Shown piece after piece: positions 8,929 to 18,730 of a DNA stretch of 58,630 nucleotides. The translations under genes were made by a program, and so were the position numbers. The notes beneath the pieces are model-generated. The model was not told where the DNA came from. It did no database searches and saw only the letters and a list, made by a program, of their open reading frames with translations. The stretch is from NCBI GenBank assembly GCA_014762625.1, contig JABURQ010000107.1, positions 1-58,630 of the forward strand. Direction: 5' to 3'. The stretch is from Planctomycetaceae bacterium (GTDB taxonomy: Bacteria; Planctomycetota; Planctomycetia; Planctomycetales; Planctomycetaceae). Position 1 is the stretch's first letter; each line of letters starts with the position of its first letter.

Positions 8929-9711
8929 ATGAATCAACCTCCGGACAATATCGATCGGATCGCTCCCACCCGCCAGCCGGAGGGTTCGCCGATCGGATAT
9001 CAATCGTGGCGGGATCTCACCTTTATTCACTGGCGAATGGCAGCGGACGAAATTCAACAATGTCTCCCCAACTCGCTCACGGTGGATACTTTTGACGGCT
9101 CGGCGTGGGTTGGACTGGTCCCTTTTGCGATGCGCGACGTGCGTCCCTGGTGGTCTCCTGTCGTGCCCGGTATTTCTCACTTTCTGGAGACCAATGTCCG
9201 CACCTACGTCCATAAAGATGGGGCCGATCCGGGAGTCTGGTTTTTCTCGCTGGAGGCCTCGAAAGCTCTCGCAGTTCGGGTCGCCCGCTATTTCTGGAGG
9301 CTCAATTATTTCTATGCTGAAATGGACCTTCTTAAACAAGATCGACAAATCCACTATCGATCTGACCGTCGCTGGCCTCAGCCCATTCCTGCAAAATCAC
9401 GAGTGAGTGTCCAGTTTGAACAGGAGGCGTCACAGCGTTCCTTCCAGGCCGCCAAACCGGGAACCCTCGATCATTTTCTGGTCGAACGATATTACCTCTA
9501 CACAACCGACACGCTCGATAATCCTCCTGCTGGACGCCTCTATCGTGGACAGGTTCATCACGAACCTTACGAATTCTGTCACGTCGAATTGATGGATTGC
9601 CAGGATGAATTGCTCAAACAGGCCGGCATCGCAATCACGAGCGAACCGGAACACATTGCCTATTCTCCGGGGGTGGATGTCGATATACATCCACTGATTC
9701 TGCTGGATTGA
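8929..9711 (+). CDS. DUF2071 (YqjF-like) protein
   Basis: 260 residues without signal peptide, so probably cytoplasmic. The layout fits DUF2071: an early W-R-D-L-T-F-I-H-W segment, LPNSLTVDTFDGSAWVGLV, a middle segment with MRDVRPWW and ETNVRTYV, GVWFFSLEASKALAVRVAR, and a final W-HxxY-type end. The family is related in fold to acetoacetate decarboxylase, but its biochemical role is unknown. No ribosome site is clear before ATG 8929. The gene ends about 160 bases before the flagellar operon and may be unrelated to it. Confidence 0.8.
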   Translation: MNQPPDNIDRIAPTRQPEGSPIGYQSWRDLTFIHWRMAADEIQQCLPNSLTVDTFDGSAWVGLVPFAMRDVRPWWSPVVPGISHFLETNVRTYVHKDGADPGVWFFSLEASKALAVRVARYFWRLNYFYAEMDLLKQDRQIHYRSDRRWPQPIPAKSRVSVQFEQEASQRSFQAAKPGTLDHFLVERYYLYTTDTLDNPPAGRLYRGQVHHEPYEFCHVELMDCQDELLKQAGIAITSEPEHIAYSPGVDVDIHPLILLD

Positions 9712-9873
9712 GCTCGAAACCCACCAAGCGGATAAAAATGGGGAGTCTGAGTAGTCCGGGAGTCTCGCGTCATCTTGACGATTTTCGCTTTGAGAACTAT
9801 ACATCTCGTCGATTCCCGAGTCATTTTCGGGGATTTCAATGCGCGTCTCTCTTGATCTCGAGGAACTGTCGGT

Positions 9874-10188
9874 ATGGATGCCGCCCCCAACTCGACCGAA
9901 TCGACGAAACGGTTTGCCCTGCCCCAGCTCACGCGTCCGACTCCCGAAACGCAACAGCAACCGCTACGGGTCATTTTTGGTCGGGCCGGAATGACGAATC
10001 GAGATCTGGAGAACATCGAAGTCGGACACATTATCGAACTCCTCGAAACGGCGGAAGCTCCCCTAGATGTTGTGCGTAATAACAGATTGGTAGCCCGGGC
10101 AATCCCTGTGGAGCGAGATGGTCAACTCGCCTGGCAAGTGACCGAAGTCCTCGAAGAGACGCCGCGATTCCGAAGGAGGACATCATGA
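9874..10188 (+). CDS. FliN-like SpoA-domain protein, flagellar switch or export component
   Basis: A short protein (104 residues) made of a Pro/Thr-rich N-terminus and one SpoA (FliM/FliN C-terminal) domain: LRVIFGRAGMTNRDLENIEV, then a GHIIEL beta turn and the VVRNNRLVARAIPVERDG part that in FliN reads like VDVYVNGKLIARGEVVVVDG. FliN sits in the C-ring at the cytoplasmic face of the motor and also helps deliver export cargo. The stop overlaps the start of fliO, so it is the first visible gene of the operon. The sequence is divergent for FliN and it could be a specialised paralogue. A GAGGA motif lies nine bases before the ATG. Confidence 0.7.
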   Translation: MDAAPNSTESTKRFALPQLTRPTPETQQQPLRVIFGRAGMTNRDLENIEVGHIIELLETAEAPLDVVRNNRLVARAIPVERDGQLAWQVTEVLEETPRFRRRTS

Positions 10189-10739
10189 AATTACGTTTTG
10201 CCAACATTATTTTGTTACTTCTCTTTTGCATGTGCTCTGCGGGAATCGTCTCGGCTGAATCAACCAACAATCTTCCGGCTCGGAGAATTACTCCTCCCGA
10301 AGCATCTCAGGATCGAGAGAGCGATATCTCAGGAACTCCTTTGAACGGAAGCTCGATCGGAACCACCATCGCGGCATTGGGAGCCATCTTGTTGCTGTTT
10401 CTCGGTCTGGTTCAGGTCTGGCGAAAATACACCCCGCAGGCGAATCAATCGTTACCGGAATCCGCTTGGCAGATTCTCGGCACAGTTCCTCTCAACCAAA
10501 AACATCAACTCTGCGTTGTTCGCATTGGCTCGCGATTGCTGGTCTTGGGACAATCCGAGCAGGGATTGCAGACGCTCTCTGAAATCACCAACGGGGAGGA
10601 AGTCGCCCAATTGATGGCTCTTTGTCAGACACCGCCAAAAAACTCCGACAATGTTTCCTTTGGCGACCTGCTGAGCAAGTTTCGCGATCGTAGCGAGAGC
10701 TTTTCCGTCTCCTCCTCCGAGGAGGCGAAACGTGCGTGA
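10185..10739 (+). CDS. fliO: flagellar biosynthetic protein FliO
   Basis: 184 residues. There is an N-terminal signal-like helix (IILLLLFCMCSAGIVSA), a periplasmic linker, one membrane helix (TIAALGAILLLFLGLVQVW), and a cytoplasmic FliO domain with the typical LGTVPLNQKHQLCVVRIGSR and LLVLGQSEQGLQTLSEI segment. FliO assists assembly of the FliP ring in the export gate. A strong GGAGG site lies within the end of the upstream gene. The stop overlaps the fliP start by eight bases, which points to coupled translation. Confidence 0.85.
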   Translation: MKLRFANIILLLLFCMCSAGIVSAESTNNLPARRITPPEASQDRESDISGTPLNGSSIGTTIAALGAILLLFLGLVQVWRKYTPQANQSLPESAWQILGTVPLNQKHQLCVVRIGSRLLVLGQSEQGLQTLSEITNGEEVAQLMALCQTPPKNSDNVSFGDLLSKFRDRSESFSVSSSEEAKRA

Positions 10740-11649
10740 ATTCGTCCTACTGCAAAATCCGATCCTTATCTTGTGCCTAGTGCTTTCTGTTTCTGTCACG
10801 TCCCAAAGCAACGCACAGGAGCCGAGCCTTTTCGGCCAGACGAATCGACTCCCCGCGATCGAAGAATCAGCAACCGCAGAGGGTCTGGACATTGAAAACC
10901 CGGCCATCGTGGCGACCGCTCCGGATCAGGAATCGACAACGACTCGCGAGATTCCAAATTCTCTGAAGCTGATGCTAACTCTGTCGGTCTTCAGTCTGGC
11001 TCCGGCACTCTTAATGATGACCACCTGCTTCGTCCGTTTCACGATTGTCACCAGTTTGTTGAAACAGGCGATCGGCACCCCCAACATCCCCCCCGCGCAG
11101 GTAATGACATCTCTGAGCCTGTTTTTGACATTTCTGGTCATGGCTCCAGTCTGGAAACAGGGATACGAATCTGGAGTCAAACCGTATCTCGAACCACCCG
11201 CCGACCAAACTCCACTGACAGAGATGCAGGCGTTCGAACGAACAATGGTACCGGTTCGCGAATTCATGGGAGGGCAAATCGAACAAACCAGCAATCAGGA
11301 CGCCGTCTGGATGTTCTATGAATATCAACAACAAACCGATCCCACCCAGTCGGTTTCTCTCGCCGAGACGGAAACCCCACAAACTTATCAGGAATTGCCT
11401 CTGTCCGTTCTGCTGCCGGCCTACCTGGTGAGCGAACTGAAAACGGCGTTTCTGATTGGTGTGCAGATTTTTTTGCCGTTTCTAGTGATCGACCTCGTCG
11501 TCGCATCCGTGCTGACAAGCAGCGGCATGATGATGCTTCCCCCGGCGATGGTTTCTCTGCCGATGAAGTTATTACTGTTTGTATTAATTGATGGCTGGCA
11601 TCTGATTGTCGGCATGTTGTTGGAAAGTGTTCGTCCATTAACCGGTTAA
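10732..11649 (+). CDS. fliP: flagellar export gate protein FliP
   Basis: 305 residues with a long N-terminal export signal and low-complexity region (about 80 residues). The FliP core then begins with SLAPALLMMTTCFVRFTIV, followed by LLKQAIGTPNIPPAQVM, LFLTFLVMAPVW, and the C-terminal helices with VLLPAYLVSELKTAFLIGVQ and SSGMMMLPPAMVSLPMKLLL. These are the most conserved FliP segments. FliP forms the pentameric pore of the flagellar type III export gate with FliQ and FliR. Start GTG 10732 overlaps fliO. Confidence 0.95.
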   Translation: MREFVLLQNPILILCLVLSVSVTSQSNAQEPSLFGQTNRLPAIEESATAEGLDIENPAIVATAPDQESTTTREIPNSLKLMLTLSVFSLAPALLMMTTCFVRFTIVTSLLKQAIGTPNIPPAQVMTSLSLFLTFLVMAPVWKQGYESGVKPYLEPPADQTPLTEMQAFERTMVPVREFMGGQIEQTSNQDAVWMFYEYQQQTDPTQSVSLAETETPQTYQELPLSVLLPAYLVSELKTAFLIGVQIFLPFLVIDLVVASVLTSSGMMMLPPAMVSLPMKLLLFVLIDGWHLIVGMLLESVRPLTG

Positions 11650-11680
11650 TTGGAATCCCTACTGAGCAAGCCTGACACTG

Positions 11681-11947
11681 ATGACTTTTGAGACTGCCAT
11701 CGATCTAGGTCGCGATACGTTGCTTCTGGCTTTCAAGCTGGGAGCTCCGCTGTTGCTCGTTGCGCTGGCTGTGGGCTTGATCGTCAGTGTCTTCCAGGCG
11801 GTGACTCAGATTCAGGATCAAACCGTCTCCCACGTCCCCAAGCTGATCGCAACGCTCCTCGCGACCTTGATGCTGATGCCCTGGGCGTTGGGAGAGCTTG
11901 TTGATTTTGCGACGCGACTGATCACCAACATCCCCGGTTCTCTCTAA
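11681..11947 (+). CDS. fliQ: flagellar export gate protein FliQ
   Basis: 88 residues, the normal FliQ length, with two membrane helices: AFKLGAPLLLVALAVGLIVS and LIATLLATLMLMPWALGEL. The loop holds the family hallmark VFQAVTQIQDQTVSHVPK. Four FliQ copies wrap the FliP/FliR core of the export gate. It sits 31 bases after fliP and 7 bases before fliR. Confidence 0.95.
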   Translation: MTFETAIDLGRDTLLLAFKLGAPLLLVALAVGLIVSVFQAVTQIQDQTVSHVPKLIATLLATLMLMPWALGELVDFATRLITNIPGSL

Positions 11948-11954
11948 TTGCCGT

Positions 11955-12815
11955 ATGCTCGAATCGCTGCACGATCTCTGGAACCAATTATCCTCCATCG
12001 AGGGTTCGGATTGGCTTGCGCGGTTGGCATCCGGATATCTGCAGACCTTTTCATTCGTCGCCGCCCGACTTGCGGGATTTGTCTTGTTGCTTCCCTATGC
12101 GACGGGAGGGAAAATGGCTCGACACCTGCAAGTGCTGCTGGTTCTTACGCTTTCGCTGGTACTGACTCCAGCCATTGTCGCGATCTCTCCCGCGAACGCA
12201 CAGCCGGCTCCCTTTGATGTGAACTGGCTGTGGGTAACGTTAATGGAATTTGCCCTGGGAGCCGCGATCGGTCTCGGCGTCGTGCTGTGCCTGTCCGCGT
12301 TTCAAATGGCCGGGGAACTGATCGATCAACAAATGGGACTCCGACCGCAACAGATCTTGTTACAAACGGGAACCTCCGCGCAATCGGTCACGGGACAGTT
12401 TCTGTTTCTCGTTGGTACCGCCGCGTTTCTGACTTTACCCGCTGTGGGACAGGGAAATCGAGGCGGCTTGCTGCTGTTTGTCGACACGCTGATGCAAACG
12501 TTCCAGACACTCCCTGCTGGTTTTGGGACTCTCCCCGACAGACTGGGAGTGGTTGTCGTCGGCTGGGTGCAACATTCGGTCTCCCTGTCTTTACTGGTCG
12601 CGGCTCCGATTCTGGCCTGTGCCATGTTGGTGGCGATGTTCGTGTCGGTTGTGAATCGATCGGTCCCGGATGCTAACACGCTGATGATCGGTTTTCCGTT
12701 ACGGACCCTGGTTTGTCTCACCGTTTTGTTAGTGACTCTTTCGGGAATCACAACGCGGATCACCGACGAAATCCCACGACTCCTCGACGATTTCACTCAC
12801 CGTTTGAACGGATAG
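11955..12815 (+). CDS. fliR: flagellar export gate protein FliR
   Basis: 286 residues, slightly longer than typical FliR, with about six hydrophobic helices. Recognisable pieces are VAARLAGFVLLLP near the N-terminus, LGAAIGLGVVLCLSAFQMAGE, DQQMGLRPQQ (the conserved AGxxIxxQMG region) and the C-terminal VNRSVPDANTLMIGFPLR, close to the family's P-x-x-N-x-F-x-x-G-x-P-L-K/R. FliR is the single-copy component that completes the gate. It follows fliQ by 7 bases and precedes flhB by 12. Confidence 0.92.
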   Translation: MLESLHDLWNQLSSIEGSDWLARLASGYLQTFSFVAARLAGFVLLLPYATGGKMARHLQVLLVLTLSLVLTPAIVAISPANAQPAPFDVNWLWVTLMEFALGAAIGLGVVLCLSAFQMAGELIDQQMGLRPQQILLQTGTSAQSVTGQFLFLVGTAAFLTLPAVGQGNRGGLLLFVDTLMQTFQTLPAGFGTLPDRLGVVVVGWVQHSVSLSLLVAAPILACAMLVAMFVSVVNRSVPDANTLMIGFPLRTLVCLTVLLVTLSGITTRITDEIPRLLDDFTHRLNG

Positions 12816-12827
12816 GAATGCCCGCGC

Positions 12828-13931
12828 ATGAACGATCCGCACGAACAAAAATTCTTTCCCGCCTCTTCGCGCAAACGGCGACAGGCACGCGACAACGGAC
12901 AGGTCGTCGTGAGTCCCGATTTACTGGCGGGAGTCTTTCTACTGGCTGTTACCCTGATCCTTCAGATTTCCGGACACCAACTCCTTGACGATACCGGAAC
13001 TTATCTGCGGGGATCACTCGACCAAATCCAGACGACTTCTCCCGAGAATCCTTCTGACTTAAGCGAACAGTTACTGGGCTTATTCGGTTCCTCGGCCAGA
13101 TATTTCCTCGGGAAGTTATGGCCGATATGGAGTTTGTCCCTGCTCGCCGTGGTTGTAGTCCTCATGCAGACGCGCGGACTCATCCACTGGGCCACACTCA
13201 AGCCAGACCTTCAAAGGATTTCTCCCGCAAATGGACTACAAAAATATTCGCCTGCCGAAATCTGGCGTCGCACACTGACCGTGAGTATCAAGCTGACGGG
13301 ACTTTCGTTGATCGCCTGGACATGGGGCGTTAAACAGCACGAACTCGAATCGCAGGCAACTCTCTCGCAACAAACGAGCGCGGGATTCGAACAGGCCATC
13401 AGTTTTCTGGGGGCGCTGGCTGGAGGCATGATTGTGTGGGGTGTTGTCGATTACATCTGGAGAAGAATTCGATTTGAACGCCAACTGCGGATGTCAGCCC
13501 GGGAAGTCGCCGACGAACAACAACAATTCGATCCCGATCCCAATATCCGACAGAATTCGCAACGATTGCGTGAAAAGTTTTCGTCCAGTCTCAGCTTGAA
13601 CCCGGAGACCGATCTGTTCATTACTAACGGCATGGCAGAGGGAGTCCTGCTGCGATATCAGCCAGAGATTCACGCCGTTCCGATGATTCTGGTCAGGGAA
13701 AGTGGATCGGCGGGAGTGATCCTGCTTCAACGCTGTTTGCAACGTCGCATTCCGATACACGAATCGACAAGTCTGCAGCAATCCCTGTTCCAGCCAGCGG
13801 ATTCATTGTTACCCCAAGATTTGTGGCCCGAAGTTGCAAATATCTACGCAAAATATGCTTCCACAATGAGATCGCAGCCCTTCTCCGCCGAACCTGTCAG
13901 CAGGGAACGTGTCGAAGAATCAGAGGTCTGA
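12828..13931 (+). CDS. flhB: flagellar export switch protein FlhB lacking the NPTH cleavage motif
   Basis: 367 residues with the FlhB plan: a basic N-terminus (PASSRKRRQARDNGQVVVSP), four membrane helices up to about residue 215, a cytoplasmic linker and a C-terminal domain. In canonical FlhB that domain is cut between Asn and Pro of NPTH, which switches export from rod/hook to filament substrates. Here the matching stretch reads LFITNGMAEGVLLRY, so residues 267-270 are Asn-Gly-Met-Ala, with neither the Pro nor the catalytic Thr-His pair. The surrounding pattern (GVLLRY, AVPMILVRESGSAG, QRRIPIHEST) still aligns with FlhB. It is last in the operon. flhA does not follow; two tRNA genes do. Confidence 0.85.
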   Translation: MNDPHEQKFFPASSRKRRQARDNGQVVVSPDLLAGVFLLAVTLILQISGHQLLDDTGTYLRGSLDQIQTTSPENPSDLSEQLLGLFGSSARYFLGKLWPIWSLSLLAVVVVLMQTRGLIHWATLKPDLQRISPANGLQKYSPAEIWRRTLTVSIKLTGLSLIAWTWGVKQHELESQATLSQQTSAGFEQAISFLGALAGGMIVWGVVDYIWRRIRFERQLRMSAREVADEQQQFDPDPNIRQNSQRLREKFSSSLSLNPETDLFITNGMAEGVLLRYQPEIHAVPMILVRESGSAGVILLQRCLQRRIPIHESTSLQQSLFQPADSLLPQDLWPEVANIYAKYASTMRSQPFSAEPVSRERVEESEV

Positions 13932-14012
13932 TTGAGGTATGATCGCCACCTGATTTCGTGGCAATCTTTCGGTTGCAGAAAGAGGCCCGGAACGACTACA
14001 ATCTGCCTTCAC

Positions 14013-14089
<77 letters not shown>

Positions 14090-14102
14090 GAGAGGACAAA
14101 AG

Positions 14103-14134
14103 GCCCTTCGGCAAGCATGTCGAAGGGCTTTTCT
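14103..14134 (+). terminator. intrinsic terminator after tRNA-Pro
   Basis: Perfect 8-bp stem GCCCTTCG (14103-14110) / CGAAGGGC (14121-14128) with a 10-base loop, followed at once by TTTTCT. It probably ends transcription of tRNA-Pro and perhaps of the flagellar operon before it. Confidence 0.75.
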
Positions 14135-14182
14135 ACAATCAGATTTGGAGCCAGCTCTTATTTGAGAGAGTGTGGCTGCTCC

Positions 14183-15103
<921 letters not shown>

Positions 15104-17041
15104 TTACAGCTTAGGCAGCGGTATGCCACCTTCGCCGTTTCCAAAGAATCGATACAGAGGACTGCGGTGGACATCGATGAACCGAATTCCAAAACCACGA
15201 TTCTTTTCGTGTTGCGCACGAATGGCCCAGGGAGTTCGAGGATGGGTGTCAATAATCTGCTGTAGTAGTCTGGTGGCCTCTTTTTCCTCGATCTCCAATT
15301 CTGCGAGATATTCTTCACGAGTCATTTTCAGGTTAAACGTTTTTGCCAGTCGATCGTACTGACTCTGATCGGGAATAATCGTCTTCTTGACTCGTTGAGC
15401 ACTCCAATGATTTGAAGGTTTATCGTCACTGAAAGCTTCTTTTCGTTTGGGTTTGGGGTTCGCCACCAGCTGGTCCACGGCAAGTAGATACTGAAAGTGT
15501 CGAATTCTGAAGGTCTTCAACTGAGCATATGCTAAATCGTAATTAGCGCGCCAACGCATGGAGGGTTCCGTATCGCGTAAAGGTCGAATTTGATCGAGCA
15601 TTGCCAGTGCTTGCTCAGTGAGCCCCATCGCCTGGACTACCTTGGAAACTTCTTTGTATGCAACCGATTGAAACGCCGATATCTCAAAAGGGAACAAACC
15701 GACCTTGATCTCCAACTCCTTATGTAACAGTGGATTCAACCGTTCGATCACATCAAACAAGACTCTACGAAACTCTTGATTATCGCGGTCGATGATATAT
15801 TGCCTGCGATCTTCGAGACTGGGTTGGTATTCCCTCATATCCAAAAATTCATACTTGCGATTCGTGAGATCGCGTCGTTTGTATAAATCGGCTTCATCAT
15901 TGGGAAGGATAAAATAGATTCCTCCCGACTCCCGAGCCATTCGAACTTGAGTGTACGGGCCAAAACCAGCAAGTTGAGTATCCCCCCAACGACTCCGCAG
16001 GCCGTCCCACTGTAGAGACTCGACCATCGGTGTTTCCGGACCACGACGAATTTGCAACCAGTGTGGCAATTTGTATTTGGGGTCGATCCAACGAACGCGG
16101 GCATACGGATAACCGAACATCGATTCCCGCCCCATAAAATATGTGGGAACTCGCCCCTGTTTCAACTTGGAAACCGTCGTTTCCAAAACCTGCGCATTAT
16201 CTCCGTCATCCCCAGACTCATCAGAAACCACAATCACAACCAACCGACGATTGGTACCTCGTGCCGAGGCAATAAACTTATCGACCGTCGCGTTGATGCT
16301 CTGGCACATATTTTCCAATCCGCTCTTATCGACGGGAATCTTCTGGATGGAATCTTTGATCTCCTGCAGATCATTCGTCGGCTCGGTGTGCTGGTGGATC
16401 GTCTCACCGAAAGAAAGAATGATCGAAAGAATAGGAGTATCCCGCTTTTTTAACTCTTGGTCCTGTTGAGTCAGCACGCCCAGCTCTTCATAGGTCTTAT
16501 AGAAATTGTCTGCGATTTCCTGCTGGTCATCTTTCATACTCCCCGACTCATCGAACAACCAGACCACCAGAACTTTCTCTTTCCGCATCAAGCGGATCAG
16601 TTCAGCCGTCATGCGGCTCATCGCCGCACCATATCCATCGACAGCAGCTCCGGTTTCTCCTTTAATTTCTCCTTCACCAAAGTCTTTTCCAATGGTCTCA
16701 TCACTGGGTAAAGTGACGTCCCTCAAAGAGACTTCGATCTCGGGATCCTCCAACGTTTCCGATCTTTCAATTTTATTACTGGTGACGACCGGGGCTGTAG
16801 ACGATCCAATCTCTCCCGTCACTGCTCCCCCAGGCTGCGTATTAAAGGTTTGCGCGATGGAGGTCTCGATGTTTAATTCCTGGGTGAACTCTTCCTGAGT
16901 CCTCTCCGGCTCGAAGACGGTTTCGAGATCCAACTGCATGTTCGGGTCGATCACTGTCAGCTTGATCAAATAGAGAGCAGCCAGCACGAGAACATGTGTC
17001 AGAAGAGAAACCCCCAAAGCTGGTATATCACGAGTTTTCAT
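15104..17041 (-). CDS. membrane-anchored von Willebrand factor A domain protein
   Basis: 645 residues. One N-terminal membrane helix (SLLTHVLVLAALYLIKLTV) is followed by an acidic linker of about 120 residues and a VWA domain beginning VLVVWLFDESGSMKDD. The DESGS (residues 164-168) is the MIDAS metal site, and a later VVIVVSDESGDDGDN supplies further metal-site residues. The C-terminal 250 residues are mostly helical with no family I know. VWA domains bind protein partners through a divalent cation. Planctomycetes have many such proteins, function unassigned. The gene appears to be monocistronic, with a 726-base gap upstream. Confidence 0.8.
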   Translation of the reverse strand: MKTRDIPALGVSLLTHVLVLAALYLIKLTVIDPNMQLDLETVFEPERTQEEFTQELNIETSIAQTFNTQPGGAVTGEIGSSTAPVVTSNKIERSETLEDPEIEVSLRDVTLPSDETIGKDFGEGEIKGETGAAVDGYGAAMSRMTAELIRLMRKEKVLVVWLFDESGSMKDDQQEIADNFYKTYEELGVLTQQDQELKKRDTPILSIILSFGETIHQHTEPTNDLQEIKDSIQKIPVDKSGLENMCQSINATVDKFIASARGTNRRLVVIVVSDESGDDGDNAQVLETTVSKLKQGRVPTYFMGRESMFGYPYARVRWIDPKYKLPHWLQIRRGPETPMVESLQWDGLRSRWGDTQLAGFGPYTQVRMARESGGIYFILPNDEADLYKRRDLTNRKYEFLDMREYQPSLEDRRQYIIDRDNQEFRRVLFDVIERLNPLLHKELEIKVGLFPFEISAFQSVAYKEVSKVVQAMGLTEQALAMLDQIRPLRDTEPSMRWRANYDLAYAQLKTFRIRHFQYLLAVDQLVANPKPKRKEAFSDDKPSNHWSAQRVKKTIIPDQSQYDRLAKTFNLKMTREEYLAELEIEEKEATRLLQQIIDTHPRTPWAIRAQHEKNRGFGIRFIDVHRSPLYRFFGNGEGGIPLPKL

Positions 17042-17767
17042 GGAAATAGGACCGCCGCGAAAAAAGCGATTCGGCTTCTTCGAAAATGTAACTTAGTGGA
17101 TCCGGGATTTCCCAGATAGAATTTTCGGTGGCACTGACACAGCACCATCGTTTTGCTTCATGGTCATCATAACCGGTGATTCGATTAAATTCGACATTTT
17201 TTGTCCGTTGTCGTTCTATTCCCGTTGAGGGCCGAGTGTTTGCAAAAATCGGGACTACGCGCAGACGCTGGCCGGAGAAGACTTGTCGATATGTCGATAA
17301 CCTTTTGCAAATTCGTGGAGTATCGGGACTCCGAGGAGCGGTATCGGGCTGCGTAAGTCCGTGCTTGCCTGCCTTTAATCGCCCCACGCATCGCCCTGAT
17401 TTCCGTGCGAGATACGCACAGAATGGCCGCCCAGTAGTGCCATCTCACAGAGAAGCTGACCGGGAGGCGGTCAGCGATGTGGATCTCAGTTTCCGCACTC
17501 AACCGACGCTCCGGTTGAGCGTGTTCATTCATCAGTTACATGTTGAATGCTACAGTTGATTCCCCTCAGACACCAGCAAAACTAAATCACACCCTTTGAA
17601 GCCCACCTACTGCATTTGAGGATTCCCCACTTCCGCAGGTGGTCTGAGCGACATCAAAGGAAAGGCAAGAGCCGCATCAAGTCATGTAAAAATCAGAGCT
17701 AGCCTGCTAACGTTGGAACTCGCTATACTAGAAACTCTCGCATTTCTTAGTTCAGGAGACATCTCCG
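17042..17767. other. intergenic region between divergent genes
   Basis: No supported gene; frames of 115-127 codons on both strands overlap each other and have Arg/Cys-rich products of the kind that shadow frames give. It should hold the promoters of the VWA gene (minus) and of the gene at 17768 (plus). A TATACT at 17724-17729, about 40 bases before ATG 17768, is a candidate -10 box, but no good -35 lies upstream. An AGGAG ribosome site precedes that ATG. Confidence 0.4.
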
Positions 17768-18700
17768 ATGCGCTGTGCTCCCTGTTTATTCCTTCTACTC
17801 TCATTGATGATCGCTCCCGCTACTGCTGAAGATACGATCTTCTCCGGCCCTCAACCCGGAGAAAAACTCCCCGGCTTTACCGTCAAAGGTGTCTTTGGAG
17901 AACATGCTGGGAAGGAATTTGACCCTATTCAAATCGCAGGTGAAAAGCCGGTTCTGATTATTTTTGTACACGCCCGCACGCGTCCCGCATTCGGCCTGAC
18001 GAATGCTGTGATGAAATACGCGGCTCAGCGAAAGAAAGACGGTTTGACCTCTATAATGGTTTGGTTGACAGCCGATGCGACAGAGACCGAGAAATGGTTG
18101 AAGGTCGTTGAGAAGCATATGCCTGATGGCGTCGAAATTGGTTACTCACCAGATGGCATCGAAGGTCCCGGCGCTTATGGCCTCAATCGAAATGTGACAA
18201 TGACGGTTCTGGTCGGCAAAGAAAATAAGACGACTGCCAACTTTGCTCTCGTCCAGCCGAGTCTGCAAGCCGACGGTCCCTTGATACTGAAAGAGATTGT
18301 TGCGGCGGTCGGGAGCGGAGAAGTCCCCGATATCTCCGAGTTAGGGGGACCGCGATATCGGGCAATGCAACGTCCGAACTCAAAGACAGACACCGTTCCT
18401 AATATGCGCCCCGTTTTGAGCCCTCTGCTCAACAAGGAGGCCTCGAAGGATGAGATTGACGCAGCCGCAAAAAAAGTGGAGGAGTTTGCGAAAAATAATC
18501 CGGCTGCCGCAAAGGAACTGGGGCGAATCACAAATACCATTATTAATGCCGGCAAGCTGGAAAACTACGGCACCTCGGTGACCCAAGAGTATTTCAAGAA
18601 ATGGGCTACGAAATACAAAGACGCCAATCTGAACGAGAGGGCTCGTCCCAACGGACAGAGAACAGGCGAGAAGAAACCTGAAGAGAAATCAGAACGTTGA
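17768..18700 (+). CDS. exported thioredoxin-fold (redoxin-like) protein without CxxC
   Basis: 310 residues with a signal peptide (CLFLLLSLMIAPATAED). The first half resembles peroxiredoxin/redoxin folds: GEKLPGFTVKGVFG, then a strand KPVLIIFVHARTRPAFGL at the place where active members have their Cys or CxxC. No Cys is there, so redox catalysis by the usual route is unlikely. A LNRNVTMTVLVGKE segment corresponds to the cis-Pro region strand. The C-terminal 100 residues are Ala/Lys/Glu-rich and charged, ending in a basic/acidic tail. The gene lies 30 bases before the DUF1549 gene and could be co-transcribed with it. Confidence 0.65.
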   Translation: MRCAPCLFLLLSLMIAPATAEDTIFSGPQPGEKLPGFTVKGVFGEHAGKEFDPIQIAGEKPVLIIFVHARTRPAFGLTNAVMKYAAQRKKDGLTSIMVWLTADATETEKWLKVVEKHMPDGVEIGYSPDGIEGPGAYGLNRNVTMTVLVGKENKTTANFALVQPSLQADGPLILKEIVAAVGSGEVPDISELGGPRYRAMQRPNSKTDTVPNMRPVLSPLLNKEASKDEIDAAAKKVEEFAKNNPAAAKELGRITNTIINAGKLENYGTSVTQEYFKKWATKYKDANLNERARPNGQRTGEKKPEEKSER

Positions 18701-18730
18701 TCGCTTAGGGAGTGCGAGAAGAGAATCGTC

